In this document: positions 11,200-20,802 of the stretch, piece by piece
Layout of the letters: each line of letters starts with the position of its first letter
Numbering within the stretch: position 1 is the stretch's first letter
Assembly: GCA_018881555.1 (NCBI GenBank)
Contig: JACAXG010000107.1
Span: 1,268,406-1,332,405, forward strand
Source of the DNA: Amblyornis subalaris
Lineage: Eukaryota > Chordata > Aves > Passeriformes > Ptilonorhynchidae
Direction of reading: 5' to 3'
DNA length: 64,000 bases
Notes under the pieces: model-generated
What the model was told of the DNA's origin: nothing
Seen by the model: only the letters and a program-made list of their open reading frames with translations
The model's database searches: none
Position numbers and translations under genes: made by a program

Positions 11200-12146
11200 T
11201 CTTGGAATTATAATCCACCATGTATTGAAATTTCCCAACNGTAGTAAAAGGTCCAGGTCTTCTGCTTCTTTAATACACCAAGAGAACATTTTTAAATCTT
11301 TCCNAAATGATGCTGACATCACAATTTTCTATAGTGTTGATGAAAGATCAGTCCTTCGTATTCCAGATTTGCTGAAGGAAAGGAGCAGTGTGTGAGATAT
11401 CCACACTAAAAACTTAGGAAGAGTTATTCTTCAAGGCACTTTACACTACAAAATATAACAAAGTAAGNCCTGTGAGATTCACCTGGGGTGTCAAATCTGC
11501 CTAAGAAAAAAGGTCCATCATGAAAACTGGAAATTTCATTACTTGTACACAACCTCTGGCTACCAATTGAGCTATATNTACAAAATCTACAGTCTGAACA
11601 TACTTTTAATATCTTGGATAGGATATTNTTGCTCTTTGGATTCAAATCAGTTCTCATTCTCTTAGGTGGCCTGGAAGCAACTGCTAAAATTTGCAAGACC
11701 AAAACTTGTTTTTTGTTGCTTTATAAATGCCAGAGGAACCAAAGTTTTATTTAAAGTTAACTAAATCTGTTTGGATTTTTGTGTGCACGGATTTGGGGCT
11801 TAATCCATGGAAACAAAGATAAGAAGAGTAGCACCAAAAAGAAGAAAAATTAAATAGGTTGGGATAAAGTGATGGTGAAAATGAAAGGAAATATTTGTTA
11901 ACTGATTCCTAGAAGCNTTTAAGGAAAGTTAGGTGAAATCCTAAGAAAGAAACAACAAAGGCAAGGAAGCAGAGCAAGGAAAGCAAAGCAGCAGGAGAAA
12001 TAGAGGCTGGGCATCACTTTTTCTTTGTCAAGCTATTACTGTCTCTCTGTGGCAGAAGAGACTGAAAGAGTAAAAGTAAATGTCAGATCAGTTATGCTGA
12101 TTTCTGTCTATTGCAGGTATTTTTCTGGTCTTCATTATCATAGTAC
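11200..12146. other. Unique sequence, no gene seen
   Basis: No recognisable repeat or exon. Short open frames only. Confidence 0.5.
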
Positions 12147-12240
12147 CATAACACTTTCCCATCTAACTATTTATCCTCACGACACCTCTCTGAGGCAGGG
12201 CACTGCTATTATTCCGATTATACAGCTGGAGTGAGGCTCG
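12147..12240 (+). mobile_element. Ancient L2/MIR-type relic
   Basis: The order 'aacactttccc', 'atttatcctcacgacacc', 'tgaggcaggg', 'ctattattccgattatacag' and 'gtgaggctcgg' follows the L2 3' region shared with MIR. Strand is given for the L2 reading; the same sequence would be the reverse strand of MIR. It is strongly diverged, as expected for such an old insertion in a bird. Confidence 0.65.
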
Positions 12241-12246
12241 GGTAAT

Positions 12247-12330
12247 GGAGCAGATTCTTAGCTGGCATAAATTGTCACAGCTCCATTAACTCCGGTGTGA
12301 GAGGACTTCATGGAGCTTAGGATCCGCCAC
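12247..12330. mobile_element. Ancient palindromic MITE relic
   Basis: Follows the widespread amniote repeat that reads as 'cagattctnagctggtgtaa' with 'agctccatt' at its centre. The core inverted pair AGCTCCAT (12279-12286) and ATGGAGCT (12310-12317) is still exact. It abuts the L2/MIR relic. A second copy of what seems to be the same family is at 46904-46977. Confidence 0.6.
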
Positions 12331-13301
12331 GAAACGAATCTCCCTTCCCCCTGGAAGCCGGGGGGAAGAGAAGGGAAGCAAGCCCTTGGGTTTTCCAAGC
12401 TCTTAACTACTTCTCTGCCCAGACCATCCTGCCTCCGTTTGGATAATCTGTGATCTTCGGGCCAAGCCCTGCTGGCTTTATTCTTGCAAGANGAGTCAAT
12501 GAAGTCTACACGGCATTATTCACATAAAGCCTGCAGGACACAGCTCGTTAGGTGGTAGGATTATGCACCACAGAAAGGCTGAAATTACAGGAAGAGACCA
12601 CCCCCTCCCACACACACATCTGGCATTGGAGAATTACGGGAATGAAGTGCGGAGCTGTCAAGTGACAGTCAGCGTAGGGTGGAAAACAGAAGGAACAAAA
12701 AGAAGTGTGCAAACACGCAGGGATTCTGATGTGGAATTAAACCACGATGTACCCAGAAAGTTTGAATAAAAGCCACGCAAATTATTTACTTTCCTCAAGC
12801 CTAATTCAAACAAATCAACAAGACAAGAAAATTGAAAGGAGAAGAGGCAGTGAGCTGTGTTTCTCACAATACAGGTGTCTCAGCTCTAATGAGCCTACAG
12901 GATTCGAGCCTGTATCATGAATATCACCAGGAGTGATTATAGCTTGTAAAAGTAGACCAGAGAGAGACGTGCCTGTGTGTGTCTTGGGCTGTAATTAAAG
13001 CCATAAGCCATCAGCAGCAAAGAGGCCAGCTGCAGCATTTCAAACCTTTCCTACCCTAGCATTAAAAATAGATTGTGGCACAATAATAATAAAAAAATGT
13101 GTGCCCAAAATAATTCCAATAAAAAAAAAAAATTTGCTCATCTGATTACTATAATTGATTTCTCTTCTAGATATGAATAAATGACCCAGGCTAAATGCCA
13201 GTTCCTTGCAAAGAATTTCATTTAAGCTTCAGTGAATTGAAAGGCTCAACCAGACTCAACATTTCCAACTTCCTAGCAAGTAGCAGAAAATCTACCTGAC
13301 A
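12331..13301. other. Unique sequence with conserved-element-like character
   Basis: No gene seen. The stretch 12890-13060, with TAATTAAAG and several retained CpGs, looks like conserved non-coding DNA by composition only. An A-rich tract lies at about 13080-13133. Confidence 0.4.
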
Positions 13302-13315
13302 GTTGCCATGGAAAC
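13302..13315. promoter_or_regulatory. RFX-type X-box palindrome
   Basis: GTTGCCATGGAAAC matches the RFX X-box palindrome with one departure (A for the pyrimidine in the right half). It sits in a compact AT-rich block (about 13140-13445) with TAATTGAT and TTAATTGG homeodomain-type motifs. Function is inferred. Confidence 0.4.
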
Positions 13316-14539
13316 ACGAACAGGAAGAGCTAACCACCAGCCTATAAATCCACAGAGAAACCTTTCTTAATTGGAAGGCCTTTAACCCACACATTTTTCT
13401 CATAGCTGCAGAGCTTATTTCTAAAGAGATTATTAAATTCCTCAATTGACTTATGAAGGATGCTTCCCACTATATTACTGTGCTCTGGGTTGCTCATTCT
13501 TTATATCTGTTTCCAAAATTACAAAGCAGAGCAAGGATGATAAAAGTTAACACAGATGTTTCAATGAAAAATCCATATGATGTTCTGAAAATAACTTCAG
13601 TGGTAATGTTCTAGTAAAAAAAAGCAAACCAAAAAAAAAAAAACCCAACCAACCAAAAAANNCCCACAAACAACACACCAGAAAACCTACTGTAAAAATA
13701 ATAAGTTCAAGGATTGACATGGCATTAAAGAGATGAGATATCCCAACATTCTCTGCTTTGGGTTCTAGGAAAGATTTTTTAAATGGAAGAGTTTCACTGG
13801 GAAATATAACTGAAACGATGAGAGAAATCATTAAGTCTGTAAATTTTAAGTATATAAAGATCCACGCACGTGCACACAAATTCTTAAACTAGCAAGTATA
13901 TGTGCAAATAATCTAATTTTAAAGAAAACAGAATTTTAGTTGCTCATGCTTATGTAATTTCCTTCAGCATTTTGAAGATTTGATCAAAGTCTTGGTGGAG
14001 AAACCACACATTAGATAGTTTCTGTGCCTTGGCTTTCTGCAATGCCGTTTTCCTAATCAGGGGTGGCTGAACTTTTTGAAAGACTGGCAGCTACTTTGGN
14101 ACTGACTGTTGCCTCAGTTCCAAGAAATCCAACAGCCTCATGCGGTTAAATGCATTTCTCTTCTCCCNTTCTCTCCTGAGTGGAGACAGAATAATCAGAT
14201 GCAGGCTCAGAAAATCTTACTTGTTGGGATTTTTTTAGGTAGTCAAATATTTGTTATATTTGGTTAAGTGGGCAGATTCCTCTTTTTCCCTGCATTACGC
14301 CACATTTCAATATTTTTATTTCTCCTCTCCAAATTCTAATGACAATAGGAAAAAAAAAAGTGTTATGCACCAAGAACTTATTCCTTGTACAGTCAATTGG
14401 AGCACAANTGATTCCTGCTGATTCCAATGGAATTACAATTCTGCTTGGTTTGTGCTTGGAAAGAGATAGAGGTGAGCACAGAGATGGAGAAAAGCCATCT
14501 TTTTTGNCATCTTTTTTTTAAAGCCTGCCTAGAGTTTGC
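13316..14539. other. Unique sequence, no gene seen
   Basis: No recognisable exon. The sequence at 14395-14460 ('ctgctgattccaatgg') faintly resembles another palindromic MITE, but is too diverged to call. Confidence 0.45.
13616..13675. repeat. A/C-rich low-complexity tract
   Basis: Imperfect AAACC/CAACC-type units with A runs and a rare double N at 13661-13662. The NN probably reflects length or sequence uncertainty in the tract. Confidence 0.75.
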
Positions 14540-15040
14540 ATGAGATATTCAGCCCTTGTTCCTCCCGTATTGCTCATCTGTTTGAGGAACCNAAGCACCA
14601 TGGGGCAGGTCGAGCAGCCACAGATGCTCTTCCGAGGTAACACTGATGCCAAAAAGACTGGTGCAGCAGTGAGGAATGGGATCCAGCACCATGTCGGGGT
14701 GAGAATCACAGGTTCATCACCTCCACCATGCTCTGGCTCCTTCTGCAAACAGAACTCCACTTTGAAGCCTGAAATTCTGGAAGGTCCCACTATTGGAAGC
14801 ACTAGAAGAAGAAGAAGAAGAAGAAGAAAGAGAGGTCGGGTCTGGAGTAAACCTGGTGCCACTTACCAGCTGGGAGGAATCAACTTTCCATGGGATTTAC
14901 TCATTCCAGGTGGCCCTCATGGAACTCCCACATTCAACCTGCAACATCTGGCACCAACCCCCATGTGCAAACCCCCTGCTTTGAGGAGAATCCCTTCACT
15001 CCAAGGANTGGTTCCTGCTCTTGTACCATTGAGCTTTTAG
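14540..15040 (+). other. 166-codon open frame containing a GAA repeat, of doubtful coding status
   Basis: An ATG at 14540 opens 166 codons ending at a TAG. The middle is a GAA microsatellite (14804-14829) that would encode a run of arginines. The rest shows no signal peptide, membrane segment or recognisable domain, and two Ns fall inside. The local sequence is more GC-rich than the flanks, which lengthens open frames by chance, and an overlapping 114-codon minus frame exists. I favour a non-coding explanation. A short exon or lncRNA cannot be excluded. Confidence 0.15.
14804..14829. repeat. (GAA)n microsatellite
   Basis: About eight uninterrupted GAA units, bounded by 'acta' on the left and 'agagagg' on the right. 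Confidence 0.95.
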
Positions 15041-16328
15041 GTGTGTCAACACCTACATAGGGGAGAAATGTAGGAGCTTCAAATAATTTTGAAACAACAG
15101 AGGACTCTCCCTTCCCTGTGCCTTCTGTGATAGTCNTAGAAGAAAATCTGAGTTATCCAGAAATCATCCAGGTGATGGTGGTGGTTATTGGCAGAAAAGA
15201 ATCTCCCCCGATGAGAATCAGATAAGAGATACACAAATTACTTAACAGTCAGAGGGCAAAACACAGCCAGTAAAGTGTTTCCACACTTCCTTGTCAAATC
15301 ACCTCAGTTTTAACTTGCCTTACCATCACCCTTGTACCTTTTTCTAGCACTGAGCCTCTCTTGAATGAGTACAACCAGCCATAACAAACAATAATTACCA
15401 GCAGTGTGTATAGTAAGCAAATAGCCAAATGGGTCTGCTTCATGGAAAAAAAAGCCACATATTTTCATTTGTGGCATGAAAGGGTTTGAATGCATTTTTT
15501 ATGTGATAAAGGATTAGAACATTACTCTGTTTCCCTACCTGCCCTAAATGAAACTGAACATTCACATGATGTTACCACTCTCCTTCTATGAATGGGACGG
15601 ACTGAATTTCATTTCTTGGTGCCAAGTAACGCTGTGTAAATACTTTGGAGTAAATTAACATAATGAACACTATATTCTACTGCCTGAATTATTGTTTTCC
15701 TCCCCTCCCCATATCGTTGTTATTGCTGGAATTGTTGTATGACTGAGAGAATCTCTCGAGGGACAAGCTAGCTTTGCTTAACAACCGCTTCTCCAAGTCC
15801 ATCAGGCTGGCAACTGCAAGCCTATGATTAGCTTAATAAAAGTTAAGGGAAAATTATAAAGTGAATGGAAAATATTAAAGGTGCTGTGAAACAAAACTGT
15901 AATTGGGTAGCAATACTCCAGTGATGACAGCTAGAAAGCATCTGCTCCCTGCAACATCCTAAATTGTTTGCAAAGTCTGCAGAATTCTATAGAAAAATCC
16001 ACAGCCATGTAGTCTCCATGCCTACAGGGATTTGCAATACCCTCGAGAGTTTTTAAGGGATTTTTTAAACTGACTTAACTTTTATTTTTATCTCCTTTTT
16101 TTTTTTTTTTCCCTAGCTGTCTGTCTTGTTCTCAAATCTGGGTGGCATGCTCAGCAGATTGCTGTTTTCTCTTGCTCTCTGCACATCTGTTTTCTACCGT
16201 GTAGGATACAGGGATTTCATAAGCCTTAAAGAAGACAAGATTTCTTTTCCAGAGGGCTTGTTCTCAAAGGGCCAGACTCTCAGGCCATCTGACACCCTGC
16301 AAGTATTCATTCCTATCTATGCAAGCAA
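15041..16328. other. Unique sequence, possible conserved non-coding element at 15725-16010
   Basis: No gene seen. The stretch 15725-16010 has compact AT-rich motifs (GATTAGCTTAATAAAAG, CTGTAATTGGG) and retained CpGs, suggestive of a conserved element. A poly-T run near 16096-16112 ending CCCTAG resembles a splice acceptor, but the frame after it is not convincing. Confidence 0.4.
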
Positions 16329-16590
16329 TGGGACCTGTGGAAACAGCATGAAGCTGTGCCAGGAGAGGTGTAGGTTGGAAATCAGGAAAAGGTTCTTCCT
16401 CCAGAGGGTGGTGGGCACTGGAACAGGCTCCCCNGGGAAGTGGTCACAGCACCAAGCCTGACAGAGCTCAAGGAGTGTTGGGCCAATACTCTCAGGCACA
16501 CAGTCGGATTCTCGGTGNTGTCTTGTGCAGGCCCAAAAGTTGGACTTCGATGATCCTTGTGGGTCCCTTTCAACTCAGGATATTCTGTGA
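16329..16590 (+). mobile_element. CR1 3' fragment
   Basis: Reads in the sense direction from 'aagctgtgccaggagaggt' through 'gttcttcctccagagggt' to 'ggatattctgtga' at the 3' end. It has the same subfamily signature as the copies at 684 and 10848, in the opposite orientation. Confidence 0.92.
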
Positions 16591-17259
16591 TGTTTCCTAG
16601 GCTATTTCCCAGCCAAAACCTCCAATTAATTCTTTATCTTGCAGATGTTGTTGAAGGAAAATTATGTCCATANACTTCTTTTGACCACATATGGTTACTT
16701 GGCTGATATCCACATCTGCAGCACTTGTGCTGTCAAGATCTCTAGATTGTTTTCAGAACTTGTAGCTCACCAGCCAACATGTGGTGGTAATCTCCACTTT
16801 GGCCCAGATTAGTAAGGAAGCCCAGGCAGCTTCATGTTTTCTCTGTTAATGTGAAAAACAAAAAACAAAAATCCTGTGTTGGATGCTGTTTCATGGCAGG
16901 GACTGAAATTTCAGTGTTTGCTTTGCTTTTCTTCCTCAACCCTGAGCTGCTTCAAAGCAAAGGAACATGATATAATAAACACAGGAAACCAATGCCTTGG
17001 AGGTCTCTAAACTCATCTCAGAACCCACTACTGAATTATGTGTGAGAGGAATTCCACTCATTTTGAGGGTTAGGGTGATTTTGAATTCTTGACTGTAGGT
17101 GCATGGTATTCAGGAAGGGGTGGGAATGGGTCAGGCTACAATGGCTGAGCTGTATAAGTGGATTATTAAGTCTCCTTAAACCTTCACCTAGCAGAAATTA
17201 TTTCAGTCCTACATTTCATCTGCTGGAAAGAGGAGCAGAGCACTGAAGGCCTCTGCTGT
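16591..17259. other. Unique sequence, no gene seen
   Basis: Flanks the LTR insertion. No repeat family or exon was recognised. Confidence 0.5.
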
Positions 17260-17265
17260 ACTGTC
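17260..17265. repeat. Target-site duplication, left copy
   Basis: ACTGTC here is identical to 18295-18300 on the other side of the LTR. The last base is shared with or next to the LTR edge, so the duplication is 5 or 6 bp. Confidence 0.8.
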
Positions 17266-18294
17266 GTGGTGGGCAGACTCTGCCTGGACACCAAGTGGCC
17301 CTCAAAGCTGCTCTATCGCTCCCCTCCTCAGCTGGGCAGTGGAGAGAAAACAGAACAAAAGGCTCATGGGTCAAGATAGGGACAGGGAGAGATCACTCAC
17401 CAATTACTGTGCAAGACAGACTCGGCTTGGGGAAATTAATTCGTTTTATTACCAATCAAATCAGAGGAGGGTAATGAGCAATAAACCCAAAACATGTTCT
17501 CTCCAGCACTTCTTTTTTTCGGTTTCAGCTTCACTCCTTATTTTCTTTATTTCCTCCCACCCAGTGGCAGGACGGTAGGGGGTGGAAAGGCAGGGGGATG
17601 GGGAATGTGGTCAGTTCATCATACCTTCTCTCTGTGGCTCCTTCCTCTGCAGGGGGAGAACACCTCACACTCTTCCCCTGCCCCTGTTTGTGGTCCCTCC
17701 CATGGGAGAAAGTTCTACGTGAACTTCTCCACTGTGGGACNCTTTCCACACAGGGCAGTTCTTCAGGAACAGGCTTCTCCAGCACGGAATTCCCCGTGGG
17801 GTCACAAGTCCTGCCAGCAAACCTGCTCCAGCATGGGCCCCTCTCTCCACGGGAGCACAGGTCCTGCCAGGAGCACCGGCTCCTTGGGGTCACAGCTTCC
17901 TTTGAGCATTTACCTGCTCTGGTGATGTCCTCCACGGGCTGCAAGTGGATCTCTGCTCCCCCATGGACCCCCATGAACAGCTGCACCAGGGGCTGCAGGG
18001 GAATCTCTGCTCTGGCGCCTGGAGCACCTCCTGCCCCTCGTTTTTCACTGCCCTGGGTTTCTGTAGGGCTGTTCCTCTCACATATTCCCACTCCTCTCTG
18101 CTGAACAGGTTTTTTCCCCTCTCTGNGTTATCACAGCGTTGCTGCCACCGTCGCTGATGGGCTCAGCCTTGGCCAGAGGTGAGTGCAACTGGTGTTGGCT
18201 CTGTCAGACANGGGGGAATCTTCTGGCAGCTCCTCACAAAAGCCACTCTTGTAACCCCTCTGCCACCAAAGCTTTGCCCTACAAACCTAATACA
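17265..18294 (-). mobile_element. Solo LTR of an avian endogenous retrovirus
   Basis: About 1,030 bp, bounded by a matching ACTGT(C) duplication. On the minus strand it begins TGTATTAGGTTTG and ends CCCACCAC(G), where the canonical final A seems mutated. The sense strand carries AATAAA at 17450-17445, a plausible polyadenylation signal. The clear TATA-type element I would expect in the promoter half is not visible around 18105-18130. The centre (17640-18060) is GC-rich and built from imperfect repeats of 'cctgccagcaaacctgctcc'-type units. No gag, pol or env sequence adjoins, so it is a solo LTR left by LTR-LTR recombination. It holds three long open frames (143-186 codons) that are by-products of its GC content. 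The family is one I know as common in bird genomes; its ERVK or ERVL assignment is uncertain. Confidence 0.88.
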
Positions 18295-18300
18295 ACTGTC
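18295..18300. repeat. Target-site duplication, right copy
   Basis: ACTGTC directly follows the TG end of the LTR (minus-strand start) and matches 17260-17265. Confidence 0.8.
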
Positions 18301-18939
18301 TAGACTTTCATCCCACCCTCCAGAGAAAAATCTTCAACAGGAAGGTAATTTTCCCCAGGTTATTTCAAGCTGACATTCAGCCCTGTTGGTGTTTTTCAAA
18401 AGCACCAAGCAGATGGACTAGGATTTATATTTTTATATTTATAAAAAAGAACGTGGGAAAGATTTACAGTGGCAATTGTTTTTTAAAAAAAGAAATAAAA
18501 TATTCAGAAATAGGAGATGAAAGTATATTTTGATATACATAGAGGCAATTGTTTATGATACTTATTTTTTGTTTCCTGCTATTAAATATTTGGCTGGATC
18601 TCTATCACTTCTTGCACAGAAGTTGTTATCTACTGGCAATAATTACAATAATTTTTTTCCAGGCTATTGTTTGAATTGGAGTCCCAGATATTCGCTTTTT
18701 TATTACCTGAGAGGTGACTTCCACAATAAGTTTACATTTCTCTCTCCTCCTCAGCTACAGTTCAGCTTTGTTTGATATTTTCAGTGCCATTTAATACATT
18801 CTGCTGCTAATTCCAACAAACTGTGGGAAAACTTCTGGACTCAGTCTTTGAATATTTCTCTTCCAACAACAAGGTCAGACACAGGGCTCGGGGAAAGAAG
18901 GAGCAAGAGGCAGAGCAATTTTGCAAGACTGAATTTTTT
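18301..18939. other. Unique AT-rich sequence, no gene seen
   Basis: Contains A/T-rich runs at 18425-18510. No repeat family or exon was recognised. Confidence 0.5.
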
Positions 18940-19409
18940 AGAATCATAGAANAGCTGGGGGTGAAAGGGACCTTTAAACATCACTCGGTCCAACCCCTCT
19001 GCAGTGAGCAGGGACATCTTCAACTGGATCAGGTTGCCCAGAGTCCCATCCAACCTGACCTTGAATGTTTCCAGGGATGGGGGATCCACCATTTCTCTGG
19101 GCAACCTGTGCCAGTGTTTCACCATTCTTACAGTAAACAACTTCTTCCCTTTATCTAGCCTGAACTGACCCTTTTTTAGTTTAAAACCATTACCCCTTGT
19201 CCTGTCACTGCAGACTCTGCCAAAACTTTTGTTCCAATCTTTCTTGTAATTCCCGTTTAAGCACTGAAAGGCTGCTCCAGGGTCTCCCTGGAACTTGCTC
19301 TTCCCCAGGCTGAAAAAAACCAGTCATCTCAGCTTTTCCTCAGAGGAGAGGTGTTNCAGCCCTCTGATCACTGTTGTGCCCCTCCTCTGGACCCACTCCA
19401 GCAGGTTCA
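18940..19409 (-). mobile_element. CR1 LINE, 5'-truncated 3' portion
   Basis: Inverse of the CR1 3' UTR and ORF2 end. Starts 'agaatcatagaa' and continues 'cctttaaacatcactcggtc', 'tgtttccagggatggggg' and 'cctctctggacccactcc'-like wording near 19380-19405. Minus-strand translation 18841-19140 yields the CR1 C-terminal order HWHRLPREMVDPPSLETFK. A distinct subfamily from the neighbours. Confidence 0.92.
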
Positions 19410-20456
19410 GAGTAGAGTAAACAATAGGATAGTTTGAGACCTGATAGTATGAAGAAACATTAGATATTAATGAGAAAATAGTCACTCAAGAGAGAGCAGA
19501 TGGACTATGAAAACATAAATTTTGGAGATTAGTAATCATTTCACATTAGAACATTTACTCAGGCTTTTTAAGGTTTAATGAAATGCACTAAAACCAGCAT
19601 GTACAGGAGAGTAAGAGGAATCCAAATATACAAAAGATGCTCCTGGATTGTAAAATGCTACAATGTGTACATATAACTTGGAGGAAAATGGAAAATTGCA
19701 ATTTGCTCCCGTTGGAGCTCTGTAGCATTCCTCCATTTTATTCCCAGCTTTCTGAATGCTTTCAAGTGATCTGCCTAAGGAAATCAATGGCTATTGACAG
19801 GTTCTGTAATTACATTTACAAGCCAAGATTCTGAGCCCTCTGACACTTATTTAAGTGATTACATACCTTCTAACCTGTTTTGCTAATGATCACCAATGTA
19901 TGGATCTGAGCTAAAAATCGAATCTTGTCCCAAAACACCCACTTGCCTTTCTGCAGAACAGTGCTGTGACAGGATCCTTGCNGTGTGACACTGACAGAAG
20001 AGCTGATGAATACCCCTGGGTGGAAAATGCAGCTGATTGTCACAAACCTTTCTTCCAAACTCGTGCTGAATTTGCCTGGGATGGTGGAGTTTGAACTGGG
20101 TTCACAGATCAACCCTAGAAAGGGGTGGTCAGTCTTCTTTTTGTCTCATAGATCTCTCTGTGGCTGGAAGAAATACCCATGAGGAGGGAAAACAATATAC
20201 AGATTAAACTTCTTCACACATTGCCTGCCACTCAGAATGCTGCCCAAGGCACCAGAGCTGGGTTGCCTTGACAGTGCTGTCTCAGCTGTCCTTGTTGGAG
20301 CCATTTTGTGTTATATGAAACACTTTAAATACTTTCTTAACAGATGAATAATAAGATACCAGCTGCGTAATTAGGGCATTGAACCAGAACTTGGGACAAA
20401 GGTCCCAGTTTTTATTTCATTAAATGTTTAAATTTTGGAGATGAAATGAAACCTTT
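19410..20456. other. Unique sequence, no gene seen
   Basis: No convincing exon or repeat. A weak CR1-like patch at about 20205-20280 was not strong enough to call. Confidence 0.5.
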
Positions 20457-20802
20457 CAGAGGCCTTTCAGTACCTGAAGGTACTACAAGAGAGCTTAGAT
20501 GGACTTTTTATAAGAGTATGTAGTAGTGACAGGCTAAGGGGGAATGGCTTTAAATGGAAANAGGGCAGGTTTAGATCAGCTATTANGAAGANATTCTTNG
20601 CTGTGAGTGTGGTGAGGCCCTGGCACAGGTTGTCCAGAGAAGCTACTGATGTTTCATCCCTGGAAGTGTTCAAGACCAGGTTGGACAGGGCTTGGGGCAA
20701 CACAGTCTAGTGGAAGGTGTCCCTGCCCATGGAACAGGATGATCTTTAAGGTCCCTTCCAACCCAAACCATTCTATGATTCTATATATCTATGATTCTAT
20801 GA
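20457..20802 (+). mobile_element. CR1 3' fragment with expanded terminal repeat
   Basis: Sense-direction CR1 from 'tacctgaaggtactacaag' to the end. The 3' end has several ATTCTATG-type units interrupted by 'tatatatct' (20771-20802), showing slippage in the terminal microsatellite. Four Ns fall within 20561-20600. Confidence 0.95.

Noticed and set aside
16096..16116. Poly-T tract ending CCCTAG as a splice acceptor
   Set aside because: The downstream open sequence has no domain, no clear donor and soon enters a CR1 element; homopolymer runs are common here.
17494..18157. Open frames of 143 and 168 codons (plus) and 186 codons (minus)
   Set aside because: All lie inside the solo LTR, overlap in several frames and follow from its GC-rich modular sequence.
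20205..20280. CR1-like patch near 'cttcttcacacattgcctgc'
   Set aside because: Only scattered words match; not in a consistent order over enough length.
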